A DNA stretch of 11,608 bases. Origin: Holophagales bacterium. Its GTDB lineage: Bacteria > Acidobacteriota > Holophagae > Holophagales > Holophagaceae. The notes below the pieces were generated by a model. The model did not search any database and was not told the DNA's origin. It was given only the letters and a program-made list of their open reading frames with translations. Both the position numbers and the translations under genes were made by a program. The stretch is taken from positions 1 through 11,608 of the forward strand of contig JAITCJ010000135.1 of the NCBI GenBank assembly GCA_031283145.1, written 5' to 3'. Numbering within the stretch: position 1 is the first letter of the stretch; every line of letters begins with the position of its first letter. Positions 1 through 6,744 of this stretch are shown one piece after another.

Positions 1-91
1 GCCAAACATTCATAGCGCATGGGCCTAAAGACCCATGCGCCCTTATTGCTTGCGCCATCCTCCGTGTGTAATAGGGTTTCCCCGTTTTCAT
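1..91 (-). CDS. Unidentified protein, N-terminal fragment running off the left edge
   Basis: An open frame starts at ATG (complement of 89-91) and stays open for 30 codons to the window edge. The start is supported by a strong Shine-Dalgarno sequence, GAAAGGAGG (complement of 100-108), with an 8-base spacer. The visible peptide begins MKTGKPYYTRRMAQAIRAHG and has no signal peptide or membrane segment, so a cytoplasmic product is likely. I do not recognise the family. It has the same orientation as the cluster that ends at 227 and lies beyond the hairpin at 166-202, so it may be a separate transcription unit or the distal gene of the same one. No convincing promoter is visible in 105-165. A 9-bp inverted repeat (15-23 / 32-40) falls inside the reading frame. 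If that repeat is a regulatory or terminator hairpin, this could be a short leader peptide instead of a full gene. The ribosome site is strong evidence for translation, but 30 codons are too few to identify anything. Confidence 0.42.
   Translation of the reverse strand, partial: MKTGKPYYTRRMAQAIRAHGSLGPCAMNVW
15..40. repeat. 9-bp inverted repeat (hairpin) at the left edge
   Basis: GCGCATGGG (15-23) and CCCATGCGC (32-40) are perfect complements around an 8-base loop. It lies within the first codons of the minus-strand open frame at 1-91. There is no T-run on either side, so it is not a canonical intrinsic terminator. Confidence 0.5.
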
Positions 92-165
92 TGTGTCATC
101 CTCCTTTCACCTTTAACCCATCCTATTCTTTTACCCTGAATTGAAAGATTACAAAAGAAGCCTAT

Positions 166-202
166 TGATCCGCTTGCAAACTGTAGTTTTGCAAGCGGAT
201 CA
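166..202 (-). terminator. Long hairpin 3' of the lipoprotein gene, probable transcription terminator
   Basis: A perfect 15-bp inverted repeat (arms 166-180 and 188-202, sequence TGATCCGCTTGCAAA and its complement) can be extended by a further CT/AG pairing near the apex with one bulged T. On the minus strand it begins about 24 bases after the stop codon of the lipoprotein gene, where the terminator of the four-gene cluster would sit. The downstream minus-strand sequence has only a weak interrupted T-run (CTTCTTTTG), about 7 bases after the stem. It is therefore either an imperfect intrinsic terminator or an mRNA 3'-end stabilising hairpin. Confidence 0.55.
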
Positions 203-226
203 GCCACAATATTGAAAACTATAGGG

Positions 227-1669
227 TTACTTCACAAAAATACCCTCTACGGCTGGCTCGGATGCTCCTCCCGCCGCGTGACGGTAGGCAACGCCATTTA
301 TCCAGACCAGTGGATTTCTGTTCGTGAGATTGTTATAGCCTCCTACGTAAACGCCTGTGGCATTTACGAATACACACCTAGCTGTTGTAGCCCCTGTCCC
401 GGTTCCTTCAGCGAGGGTTTGCGGAATGCCGTTTGTCCACAACTGAGCGCGAGTTGTTGGAGACGCTTCAAAAGCTTGGGTTCCTGCCAAATAAACATTG
501 CCGCCATACGACGCGCCTTTGGAAACAGTCGCGTTTCTTGTTGTGTCGTAAGTAAAGGACTGTATTACGCCATCCTTCCAAAGTATCGGCATAGTGGGAG
601 TTCCCGTTGAGCTTCCCACCGCGTACACGGAACCGTCAGACACCCATAAACCTGTAACGGTGGTCGCGCCGGTTCTGGGACTCGGAAGTTCCGTGATTAT
701 GGGATGATTAAAGTCCCCTCCGGGTGCTTTCCACAGTTTGGCCGAGTTTGCCGCTGTTACAACGGTACCATCAAGGTTGCTGGTCCCATAAAATACCGCA
801 TAGACGTCGCCGCCTGATACCGCGACTCCGGTGCAGTACGATATGGTGCCGTTAAGCCCGGATGTAAGGTCTACTCTCACTTTATTTCCATCTGTTCCGA
901 CTTTCCAGAAACATGCTCTGGTACTCTGGCTTGGAGTCTGCGAGGTTCGTTGCATGCCGCCCCATATATAGACGTCGTTGCCGTAGACGGCGAGGCCATT
1001 GACAGGATTCCCGTGATAAGTGCCATCCTCAGGTTCCAGAGCAAAACGCTCTCCGTTTTTCCAATACACATTTACGTAATTAGTCTGAGTGGCGCCCGCG
1101 AGTCTCGTTTCGCGCCCGCCTACATAGACGTCTCCATTGGGGGCCACCGCAACCCCTGTGGCTTGTGAAATGGCTAAACCGCCGTGCTGGAGTTCGAGGT
1201 ATTGCTCAATGCCGCCTACCCATAGCTTTGCCTCAGTCAGACCCGCGGCATTGATCACACGCCCTGCCGTATAAACATTTGTAGAATAGAGCGGTACAGC
1301 CGCAGTCACAGTTACCATGCAGGTACCCGTTATGCCGCCATCTCGGCTGGAAGCTGTGATAGTCGCGGCCCCGGCGTTTTTGGCCAGCACAGTACCCTTC
1401 GCGGACACGGTGGCTACTGTAGTGTCGCTGCTGGACCAATCTATTCTGGGATCTGTTGCGTATGGGGGATCCACTTGCGCTAGTAACAGCTTTCCCTGTC
1501 CTTCCACCAGAGCCAATTCTGTTGCGCCCATGATTATGCCCGTCACGGGATCCATACGAGGCGGAGGTTCAGGGGAAGAATAATCGCCAAGAAAATCACC
1601 GCAAGCCACAAATGTAAGTGTCAACGTCACTGCCAGCAAAGCAGTAATTGGATTCAGGTAATTTTTCAT
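227..1669 (-). CDS. Lipoprotein with a Big_2 Ig-like domain and a seven-repeat propeller-type domain
   Basis: This 480-residue protein is secreted and probably lipid-anchored. It has a signal peptide with a lipobox-like TFVAC ending at Cys23, although Phe at -3 is not ideal. A proline-rich linker follows (about 31-42), then a bacterial Ig-like group 2 domain (about 42-122; motif WSSSDTTVATVSAKGTV, typical of Big_2). Residues about 130-480 contain seven repeats of 43-59 residues. Each repeat has a xVYxxG strand (near 131, 180, 232, 288, 347, 390 and 439) followed by a W-x-x-G element (LWVGG, YWKNG, FWKVG, LWKAP, LWKDG, LWTNG, VWING). This predicts a seven-bladed beta-propeller-like fold. The start has the Shine-Dalgarno AAGGAGGT five bases upstream. 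It is the last gene of the cluster, 9 bases after the small barrel gene. By position it may be a surface-exposed binding partner of the receptor or an adhesin. That role is inferred, and no catalytic residues are recognisable. Confidence 0.85.
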   Translation of the reverse strand: MKNYLNPITALLAVTLTLTFVACGDFLGDYSSPEPPPRMDPVTGIIMGATELALVEGQGKLLLAQVDPPYATDPRIDWSSSDTTVATVSAKGTVLAKNAGAATITASSRDGGITGTCMVTVTAAVPLYSTNVYTAGRVINAAGLTEAKLWVGGIEQYLELQHGGLAISQATGVAVAPNGDVYVGGRETRLAGATQTNYVNVYWKNGERFALEPEDGTYHGNPVNGLAVYGNDVYIWGGMQRTSQTPSQSTRACFWKVGTDGNKVRVDLTSGLNGTISYCTGVAVSGGDVYAVFYGTSNLDGTVVTAANSAKLWKAPGGDFNHPIITELPSPRTGATTVTGLWVSDGSVYAVGSSTGTPTMPILWKDGVIQSFTYDTTRNATVSKGASYGGNVYLAGTQAFEASPTTRAQLWTNGIPQTLAEGTGTGATTARCVFVNATGVYVGGYNNLTNRNPLVWINGVAYRHAAGGASEPAVEGIFVK

Positions 1670-1678
1670 GATACCTCC

Positions 1679-2272
1679 TTAATTATTAAAGCGATAGCGC
1701 GCTGACAACTGGAGCCACGCGGGGTTTATACCGCCGGCCTTGGCTCTGTATGTCACCCCGTATTCAGTCAGGTTAAATGTCGCGTCAAAAGACCATTTTT
1801 TGTTATAGCGATAGTCCAGCCCCAATCTAACGCCCAGCTTTGTGCCGTCAAACGAGACGCCTGTATTGAGAGGCTCACCATTTTCATCCACTTCAGGGCT
1901 GTACCTGGCAAAATAGTTGTTGGCGCTCAGGCCAAGAAAGAAATTCAGGTCTTTCACCGGCGAGTAAAAAAACAGGTCCGCGCTCAACTGCAGACTTTGA
2001 AGGCTGGTTTCAAATCCAGCGGCTTCATCGAAGGAGCCAGGAAATGAATTCCACGACAGACTGACGCGATACACGTTTCCCGTGTTTTTGATATTGCTCT
2101 GGTAAGAAAGCCCAAGACTTCCGGCCTTTCTCTCTTTCGTTATCTTTTCCATGCTGTCAAAGCCATAGCTGAGACCTGCCTGGACAGAAAATTTGAGTTC
2201 TTCCTGGGCTGATAATGGCGACACGGCTGCTAAAACCACAAGCGGAGCCATGAACCGTTTGATTGTCTTCAT
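1679..2272 (-). CDS. Small outer-membrane beta-barrel protein (197 aa), function unknown
   Basis: The protein has a signal peptide with a hydrophobic core (MAPLVVLAAVSPLSA) and probable cleavage after Ala22, before QEELKF. The mature part consists of alternating polar/hydrophobic strands joined by short turns (for example FSVQAGLSYGF, YRVSLSWNSF, LGVRLGLDYRYN, WLQLSARYRF). This is the pattern of an 8- to 10-strand OmpA/OmpW-sized outer-membrane barrel. It ends in ARYRFNN, so the terminal aromatic sits two residues from the end instead of at the last position. The start has AAGGAGA five bases upstream and lies 14 bases after the receptor stop. Placement between a TonB-dependent receptor and a lipoprotein suggests an accessory outer-membrane role, but no specific family is recognised and the substrate is unknown. 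Confidence 0.75.
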   Translation of the reverse strand: MKTIKRFMAPLVVLAAVSPLSAQEELKFSVQAGLSYGFDSMEKITKERKAGSLGLSYQSNIKNTGNVYRVSLSWNSFPGSFDEAAGFETSLQSLQLSADLFFYSPVKDLNFFLGLSANNYFARYSPEVDENGEPLNTGVSFDGTKLGVRLGLDYRYNKKWSFDATFNLTEYGVTYRAKAGGINPAWLQLSARYRFNN

Positions 2273-2286
2273 GTTTTCTCCTTATC

Positions 2287-5200
2287 CTAGAAACGCAGCC
2301 CGATGCTGCTGGCGGCGTACCTTCCGCTGTTGTAATATCTCCATTCGTTAGCGGTTCCAGGCTGAGTGGTCCCATAGCGAGAAACGTCATACGCGACAGG
2401 GAACATTGATTCTTCTCCGGAACCCGACAAATAACTTTTGTATATACCTATTTGCCTCATATTGTTAAACAGGTTATATACCTGAAAGTTTCCGGTGAGG
2501 CTCAGTTTTTTTATTCCAATGGGCACTTGCCAACTGGTATTCATAACAACTCTGAAACTGTCGTTATTCGACCACGTGCCCCTGGCCATGTAGTGGCGTG
2601 TAAAATTTTCATTCCATGCGGGCAGAGTTCCTATGTTCGGCAAGGGATATTCTCTGTCAAGAGTTCCTGCCCTGACGCTCGCGGTGGGAGAATTCGCGCG
2701 CGCTGTGTCATATTCGGCCACCCATGAAAAAGTAACGTGGCCGCCGCGGTGTAAGGGGAAGCGCCCGGTAAGCGTCACCCTGCCCTTTAAAAGCTGGTGG
2801 GAGCGCAGATAGCCATAAGGCGCAAAATCACTCTCTTCCCAGTGTTCTTTGCCCAGGGCCGGAGGAGGCGTCGCCCCCAAAATCAGGTTTCTGTTATAAA
2901 ACATTGGCGTAGTGCTATTGTCGCGGAAGGTGTCGGCAGGCTGGTTCCATCCCCCTCCCTCGCTGTCTCCGCCCTCGTCATTCCCTTTTAAGGTGGAATA
3001 GCCAATCGCTGTTCTGAGTGTCCAGACCCTTGTTATTATGTGATTAAAATCCACTTCCAGGCCAAAGTAGTCCCTTTTGAGCTTGTCAGAATTTCCATAG
3101 CGAATCATTTGGGCGTATATAACATCGCCGGAACCAAAGGGGTCGGTTAAACGTATCCATTGCCTCGGATCGTGTTCCTGCCATATGGCCCATAGCTGTC
3201 TCCAGTTTTTTTGCGTCAGGCCGACAGAAAACACCGATCTGTTGTCGAATTGCCTCTGATACCTGAAACTAACTTCATGGACAACGACGGGCTTCATGTT
3301 TTTATCAACATAATATGTATCGCCCGCAGATGTAAAACTAAAGGAATTGAAATTCCCGTCCTCCCTTTTCCAATTTTCAGGATTAATTAAATCTTCATAG
3401 GTAAAAAAGCGCAGTACGTCCAGCGGCACTGTCTCAGCGGTGGTAACCAAGTAAGGATATTGGCCCAAAGCTCGTCCGGTCCACCCGATATCGGAGTAAG
3501 TCGAAGACGCGTTTGACGCAAACGCGTTTGTAAATCCGGTATAAAAATCACTGGCGTAAAGCGCGTAACTGAACATCAGTAAATGCTTGCCGTTTCCAGT
3601 TGGATCGTATTTCAGCGATGCCCTCGGAATAAACTGTGAACTCGAAGCAAGCTCGGAGCCATCAGTATTGTTGATTTTGTATTTTTCATACCGAAAACCC
3701 GCCATGGCGCTCAAATTGTCATTAATATTCCATTGATCCGCAGCATAGAATGAAGTACTAATGGGATTTTGCTCCCCATCCTCCCCGAAGTACTGGCGCC
3801 AAACCGCGGCAGGACCAGACCTGCCTGAGCTGGATTGACCATTCAAACTCATCCCCATGTATGGACCGGAACCAAACATCCACTCGGCTCTTGGGTCATT
3901 GACGTCTGTAAAGCCTTCCTTCAGATACACACCGGTCAGGGAATATCTTCGGTTATTTGGACCGTAGGCGGAGCCTCTTTGAAGTCTACCGGTATAGCTT
4001 TCTATCCCTGCTTCGCTTTCGTGCTGCCCCATGCCGTACCAATAGTGTTTGGCATTTATGTTCCATCCTTTATTGCCGCGAATTTCATTACCTACTCCGG
4101 CGCGACGGGCCGTAAAGGCGTTGACTTCCAGTTGCCCGGGACCTCCTCCCTGGTTAGTCCTTCGCCCAATCCAAATCATAATCGGATCCTGTATAGTCGG
4201 ATGTAAGTAGTTCGGCCATTGTGTATCCGATACGCTGGAATTGTAGCGCGCCTCAACAAAGGTGGAAGCCCCGGTCACGGCCTTGTAGCTGATTCCCCAG
4301 TTAGTGTATTCTGAGGTCTGCGTCCCAAGCATTGATAACATCACATAGCCGGATGTGGCGCTTGTAGTGGAGTCGCGGTTTGCGGTGATGGTTTTTTCAG
4401 CGCTCAGCGAGTATTCCAGCGTGTGATTCCGCAAAAAAGTCCATGTCAGTTTTGCCTGATAGAAGTCTCTGTTGGTGCGCTCCTGAAAATGTTTGAGAGC
4501 GTCGAATTCGGGGTAATAGTACCCGTCCGGGCCATCCAGCAGTTTTTGGTTTATTTCGGCGGCTGTGGCGGGAGCAGTGGCTGTGGCAGTAGTGGTAAAC
4601 TTCATCGGACCGTAATTGATATCAGGATAATCACTCCATGATGTCATTCTCCGATTAGTCACGCTGCCAGGAACGAAGGTGGTGCCAAAGGAAAACCACA
4701 GCTTGTCCTTAATGATTGGCCCAAGAAGCGTTATATCGTATCTCTTGGTAGTCCAGCCATCGTGGTAGCGGCCGCCCTCATCAAACTCTTCGTCCAGCAA
4801 ACCCCTCCTGTTTGCGGTCCACGCGCTGGTTTTATTGATGTAGGCCCTGGCGCTGCCATTGAAGGTATTGGAACCTGTCTTTGTGACAACGTTTATGGAT
4901 CCTCCCGTAGTCCGCCCGTACCTGGGGTGAACAGGTGAAAGATTGACCTGGATATCTTCGATCATGTCAGCCAGGAACCTGGTGCCTGATATGTTTCCCT
5001 GATAGTCATTTTTGATGTCAATGCCATCCATGCGGTACAGAGTGTCGGTAATGGACGCCCCGCGCACTGAAAATCCGCCGGCTTCGCTTTCAACCGCGCC
5101 GGCCGCGAGACTGGCGGCCCCATCCAAAAGATCTGTATCCCACAGCCTCAAGTTGCTCGGCTGAAAAGTTAACGCTGACTTTTGTATCGCTTTTGTCAAT

Positions 5201-5400
5201 GGCGCCGCCTCCTTCCGCGACGATTTCAACCGTAGCCTGGCCAATCTCAAGGGGCGCGAGAGCAATATCAGCCCGAACCACAGTATCCAGCCCAACCCGG
5301 ATGTTCTGACGAGATGAGCTGCGATAGCCTTCCATTGAAAAAATGACTCGGTATTCCCCTGGAGGCAGTAACCCAAATCTCCAGTTGCCCCGCTCATCAC
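2287..5400 (-). CDS. TonB-dependent outer-membrane receptor, Oar-like: plug and barrel part downstream of a frameshift
   Basis: This reading frame holds the plug and barrel of a TonB-dependent receptor. Only residues from about 91 onward (DGAASLAAGAVES, near 5128) are genuine. The first 90 residues are an out-of-frame overlap with the N-terminal fragment at 5090-5590, and the ATG at 5400 is not the natural start. Plug motifs follow directly: GGFSVRGASITDTLYRMDG, DMIEDIQV, and YGRTTGGSINVVTKTGSN. The remaining residues, about 830 of them, have the repeated amphipathic strands and large loops of a 22-strand barrel and end in IGLRF with the terminal Phe typical of outer-membrane proteins. Substrate transport would need TonB-ExbBD, which is not in this window. 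The family with an N-terminal carboxypeptidase-regulatory domain (Oar-like) handles varied or unknown ligands, and the substrate here cannot be read from sequence. Removing one base in the break restores an 1100-residue protein with the start at 5590. Confidence 0.88.
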   Translation of the reverse strand: MMSGATGDLGYCLQGNTESFFQWKAIAAHLVRTSGLGWILWFGLILLSRPLRLARLRLKSSRKEAAPLTKAIQKSALTFQPSNLRLWDTDLLDGAASLAAGAVESEAGGFSVRGASITDTLYRMDGIDIKNDYQGNISGTRFLADMIEDIQVNLSPVHPRYGRTTGGSINVVTKTGSNTFNGSARAYINKTSAWTANRRGLLDEEFDEGGRYHDGWTTKRYDITLLGPIIKDKLWFSFGTTFVPGSVTNRRMTSWSDYPDINYGPMKFTTTATATAPATAAEINQKLLDGPDGYYYPEFDALKHFQERTNRDFYQAKLTWTFLRNHTLEYSLSAEKTITANRDSTTSATSGYVMLSMLGTQTSEYTNWGISYKAVTGASTFVEARYNSSVSDTQWPNYLHPTIQDPIMIWIGRRTNQGGGPGQLEVNAFTARRAGVGNEIRGNKGWNINAKHYWYGMGQHESEAGIESYTGRLQRGSAYGPNNRRYSLTGVYLKEGFTDVNDPRAEWMFGSGPYMGMSLNGQSSSGRSGPAAVWRQYFGEDGEQNPISTSFYAADQWNINDNLSAMAGFRYEKYKINNTDGSELASSSQFIPRASLKYDPTGNGKHLLMFSYALYASDFYTGFTNAFASNASSTYSDIGWTGRALGQYPYLVTTAETVPLDVLRFFTYEDLINPENWKREDGNFNSFSFTSAGDTYYVDKNMKPVVVHEVSFRYQRQFDNRSVFSVGLTQKNWRQLWAIWQEHDPRQWIRLTDPFGSGDVIYAQMIRYGNSDKLKRDYFGLEVDFNHIITRVWTLRTAIGYSTLKGNDEGGDSEGGGWNQPADTFRDNSTTPMFYNRNLILGATPPPALGKEHWEESDFAPYGYLRSHQLLKGRVTLTGRFPLHRGGHVTFSWVAEYDTARANSPTASVRAGTLDREYPLPNIGTLPAWNENFTRHYMARGTWSNNDSFRVVMNTSWQVPIGIKKLSLTGNFQVYNLFNNMRQIGIYKSYLSGSGEESMFPVAYDVSRYGTTQPGTANEWRYYNSGRYAASSIGLRF

Positions 5401-5590
5401 TCTTGGTTTCGCGCGGTTGCATTAAGTTGGGTGAAGTGACCCTGACAATCGCGCCGGCTATGATTTCACCTCTGCTGCTTTTCACGGTACCCGTCAGGGT
5501 TCCGGTGGTTACCTGAGCTGTTAACGGCGCGTGCGCAATGATGCAGACGGCAATTAAGGAAACGTTGTTCAATTTCGATATTCTGCGCAT
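5090..5590 (-). CDS. TonB-dependent receptor: signal peptide and carboxypeptidase-regulatory domain, 5' part of the frameshifted gene
   Basis: This is the true start of the receptor gene. The ATG (complement of 5588-5590) has AAGGAG eight bases upstream and lies 19 bases after the stop of the 257-residue barrel gene. Residues 1-25 form a signal peptide (cleavage about PLTA/Q26). Residues about 27-115 form a carboxypeptidase-regulatory-like (transthyretin-like) domain (TGTLTGTVKSSRGEIIAGAI, then GNWRFGLLPPGEYRVIFSMEGY). A linker follows (VEIVAEGGGAIDKSDTKVSV) leading into the plug entry NFSAEQLEAVGYRSF. After about residue 155 the frame reads nonsense (GWGRQSRGRRG) and stops at 5090, while the plug continues one frame over. 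As sequenced, a translation product would be an exported periplasmic fragment of about 140 residues. Such fragments are usually parts of one receptor, so a sequencing error or a recent inactivating mutation is more likely than a separate gene. Confidence 0.85.
   Translation of the reverse strand: MRRISKLNNVSLIAVCIIAHAPLTAQVTTGTLTGTVKSSRGEIIAGAIVRVTSPNLMQPRETKSDERGNWRFGLLPPGEYRVIFSMEGYRSSSRQNIRVGLDTVVRADIALAPLEIGQATVEIVAEGGGAIDKSDTKVSVNFSAEQLEAVGYRSFGWGRQSRGRRG
5126..5141 (-). other. Frameshift site in the TonB-dependent receptor gene
   Basis: The coding frame moves by one base between the N-terminal and plug/barrel parts. The span 2287-5590 is 3304 bases, one more than a multiple of three, consistent with a single inserted base. 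Two homopolymers lie in the break. The T4 run (plus-strand A 5126-5129), shortened by one, reads LEAVGYRSLDGAASLAAG. The G3 run (plus-strand C 5139-5141), shortened by one, reads LEAVDTDLLDGAASLAAG. The first resembles the usual plug-entry motif of this family (R-S/T-L then AA-LA-G) better. Confidence 0.85.
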
Positions 5591-5609
5591 AGTCTATACT
5601 CCTTAATGC

Positions 5610-6383
5610 TTAAAAACGCACAACATAGCCAAGTTCAAAATGAATGGCCGCACGCTTATTTTTCACAATGTAGTCGCGCGTCCAGTCTGCGTTCGCGCCG
5701 AGGCTGTGACCAGCCTCGTGAACATATTCGGCGCTTTCGTATCTGAACCCGACGACATTAAGTTCCACAGCGGTGAAAGCGCCAAATCGCTTTGTCACGC
5801 CAACAAATGGGGAGATTGAGTTTGGGTTGTTGAAGAGTGTGCCGTAAAATGAATCACGAAAATAGGCGGGCGCGGATGTAACATCACTGTTGGCAATGTC
5901 GCCAAAGTACTCGTGCTTAAACTTGGAACCGCCAATCTGAAGACCGCCCAGCAACCCGAAATTGCCAATCCGTCCGAAATTATTGAATTGCCTTTCATAG
6001 GCAAGCCTGACGGCAAATCCTTCAACGAGGTTTTTTACACGGCCTGAAGCCAGCCAGTTCGCGCTCCAATCCGGTCTGTCTTTTATGCCGGGAGCGGTCG
6101 GAAGATTTTCAAGGTTGGTATAATAATCGGGTCTGCGTTCATCGCCGGACTTGTACGCCCACCCCAGTTCCAGGCTAATGCTGTCTTTTTCGGTCAGCTT
6201 GTACCCAAGAGCGGCGCCGAACCCGTAATTGGCATGTTTCAGCTTGTCCTCAAACGCGGTTGCTTGGATACCTGTACGCATCTTGAACGATGTCTCGAAC
6301 TTGTCGAGCTGGGCATACAGGCCGGGCGATCCTAAGATTCCTGTCGCTGCCGCCAGAAGTGTCAGAAAGTCTTTTACTTTCAT
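5610..6383 (-). CDS. Outer-membrane beta-barrel protein (257 aa), first gene of the receptor cluster
   Basis: The protein has a signal peptide (MKVKDFLTLLAAATGILGS, probable cleavage after GLYA at residue 24). Its mature part has alternating-residue beta strands throughout (YGFGAALGYKL, SISLELGWAYKS, EGFAVRLAYERQF, ISPFVGVTKRFG, AAIHFELGYVVRF). It ends in VRF with a terminal Phe, the C-terminal signature recognised by the Bam machinery, so insertion as an outer-membrane barrel is well supported. I do not recognise a named family. The start has GGAGGT (complement of 6391-6396) about 7 bases upstream. It is the promoter-proximal gene of the minus-strand cluster, with 19 bases to the receptor start. 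It could be an accessory porin or a receptor-associated barrel, but its job is unknown. Confidence 0.75.
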   Translation of the reverse strand: MKVKDFLTLLAAATGILGSPGLYAQLDKFETSFKMRTGIQATAFEDKLKHANYGFGAALGYKLTEKDSISLELGWAYKSGDERRPDYYTNLENLPTAPGIKDRPDWSANWLASGRVKNLVEGFAVRLAYERQFNNFGRIGNFGLLGGLQIGGSKFKHEYFGDIANSDVTSAPAYFRDSFYGTLFNNPNSISPFVGVTKRFGAFTAVELNVVGFRYESAEYVHEAGHSLGANADWTRDYIVKNKRAAIHFELGYVVRF

Positions 6384-6452
6384 GAATCTACCTCCACAGA
6401 AAGTTGGTTATAAAAAAACCCGCATATAGGGGCATGGATAAAAAAACCTGGT

Positions 6453-6489
6453 TTTTCTGTTCCCGCCTTATCAAGGCGGGAACAGAAAA
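6453..6489 (-). repeat. 17-bp perfect hairpin in the leader of the receptor cluster
   Basis: Arms 6453-6469 and 6473-6489 (TTTTCTGTTCCCGCCTT and its complement) pair perfectly around a 3-base loop. T residues are at the 5' side and A residues at the 3' side on both strands, so neither strand has the U-tail of a simple intrinsic terminator. It lies about 70 bases upstream of the first gene of the minus-strand cluster. It may act as a leader RNA structure or a boundary between the divergent units. Confidence 0.6.
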
Positions 6490-6698
6490 TTGAGAACATT
6501 TCAAAAAAGAATATGACAATTTCATATAAAATGCGCCATTTTACAATTGAATGAAGTCCAGCGGCCGCCATACAGCAAGTCACATTAAAAGGGTATTGGG
6601 TATGAACGCAACCCGGTATCAGTCCTGTTGTTTTGAATATCATATTGAAGGAAGAGAAATTGACTGACAAAAAAATCGCTTTTTATACGTACGCCTTT

Positions 6699-6715
6699 CT
6701 GGCACGTTCATGGCA
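6699..6715 (+). promoter_or_regulatory. Candidate sigma-54 (-24/-12) promoter for the flagellar gene string
   Basis: CTGGCACGTTCATGGCA matches the sigma-54 consensus YTGGCACGNNNNTTGCW at every defined position except one (G for T at 6712). The invariant GG (6701-6702) and GC (6713-6714) are exactly 12 bases apart. Transcription would begin near 6726, giving a leader of about 19 bases to the fliO GTG at 6745 and including the Shine-Dalgarno GGGAG (6734-6738). Sigma-54 control of flagellar genes is established in several phyla. Use in this organism is inferred and would need an enhancer-binding activator encoded elsewhere. Confidence 0.6.
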
Positions 6716-6744
6716 CTCCATATATCCTCTGTCGGGAGTTCGAC

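Larger units (their letters stand above)
6384..6744. other. Divergent intergenic region between the receptor cluster and the flagellar genes
   Basis: This 361-base region carries the minus-strand leader of the receptor cluster and the plus-strand promoter of fliO. It contains a 17-bp hairpin (6453-6489), an A/T-rich mini-palindrome (6442-6456) and a sigma-54-like element (6699-6715). Short open frames cross it on both strands, but none has a good ribosome site or a recognisable product. I could not find a convincing sigma-70 promoter for the minus-strand operon. Confidence 0.6.

Noticed and set aside
212..610. A 132-codon plus-strand frame opposite the lipoprotein gene
   Set aside because: It is Cys- and Ser-rich shadow sequence antisense to the propeller repeats, without a ribosome site or domain.
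5126..5141. Programmed ribosomal frameshifting in the receptor
   Set aside because: No canonical slippery heptamer with a downstream structure was recognised, and such recoding is not known for this family. A sequencing error or mutation explains it more simply.
5130..5400. The ATG at 5400 as the natural start of the TonB receptor
   Set aside because: The 90 codons downstream of it are out of frame with the carboxypeptidase-regulatory domain encoded by the same DNA, and they do not form a signal peptide or plug. The true start is at 5590.
6614..6660. Short palindrome AATATCATATT upstream of the sigma-54-like site as an activator operator
   Set aside because: It is only 11 bases of A/T-rich sequence, likely by chance. 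No second copy is seen nearby.
6380..6670. A 96-codon minus-strand frame covering the divergent intergenic region
   Set aside because: It overlaps the start codon of the first barrel gene, includes the perfect hairpin, and has no family resemblance.
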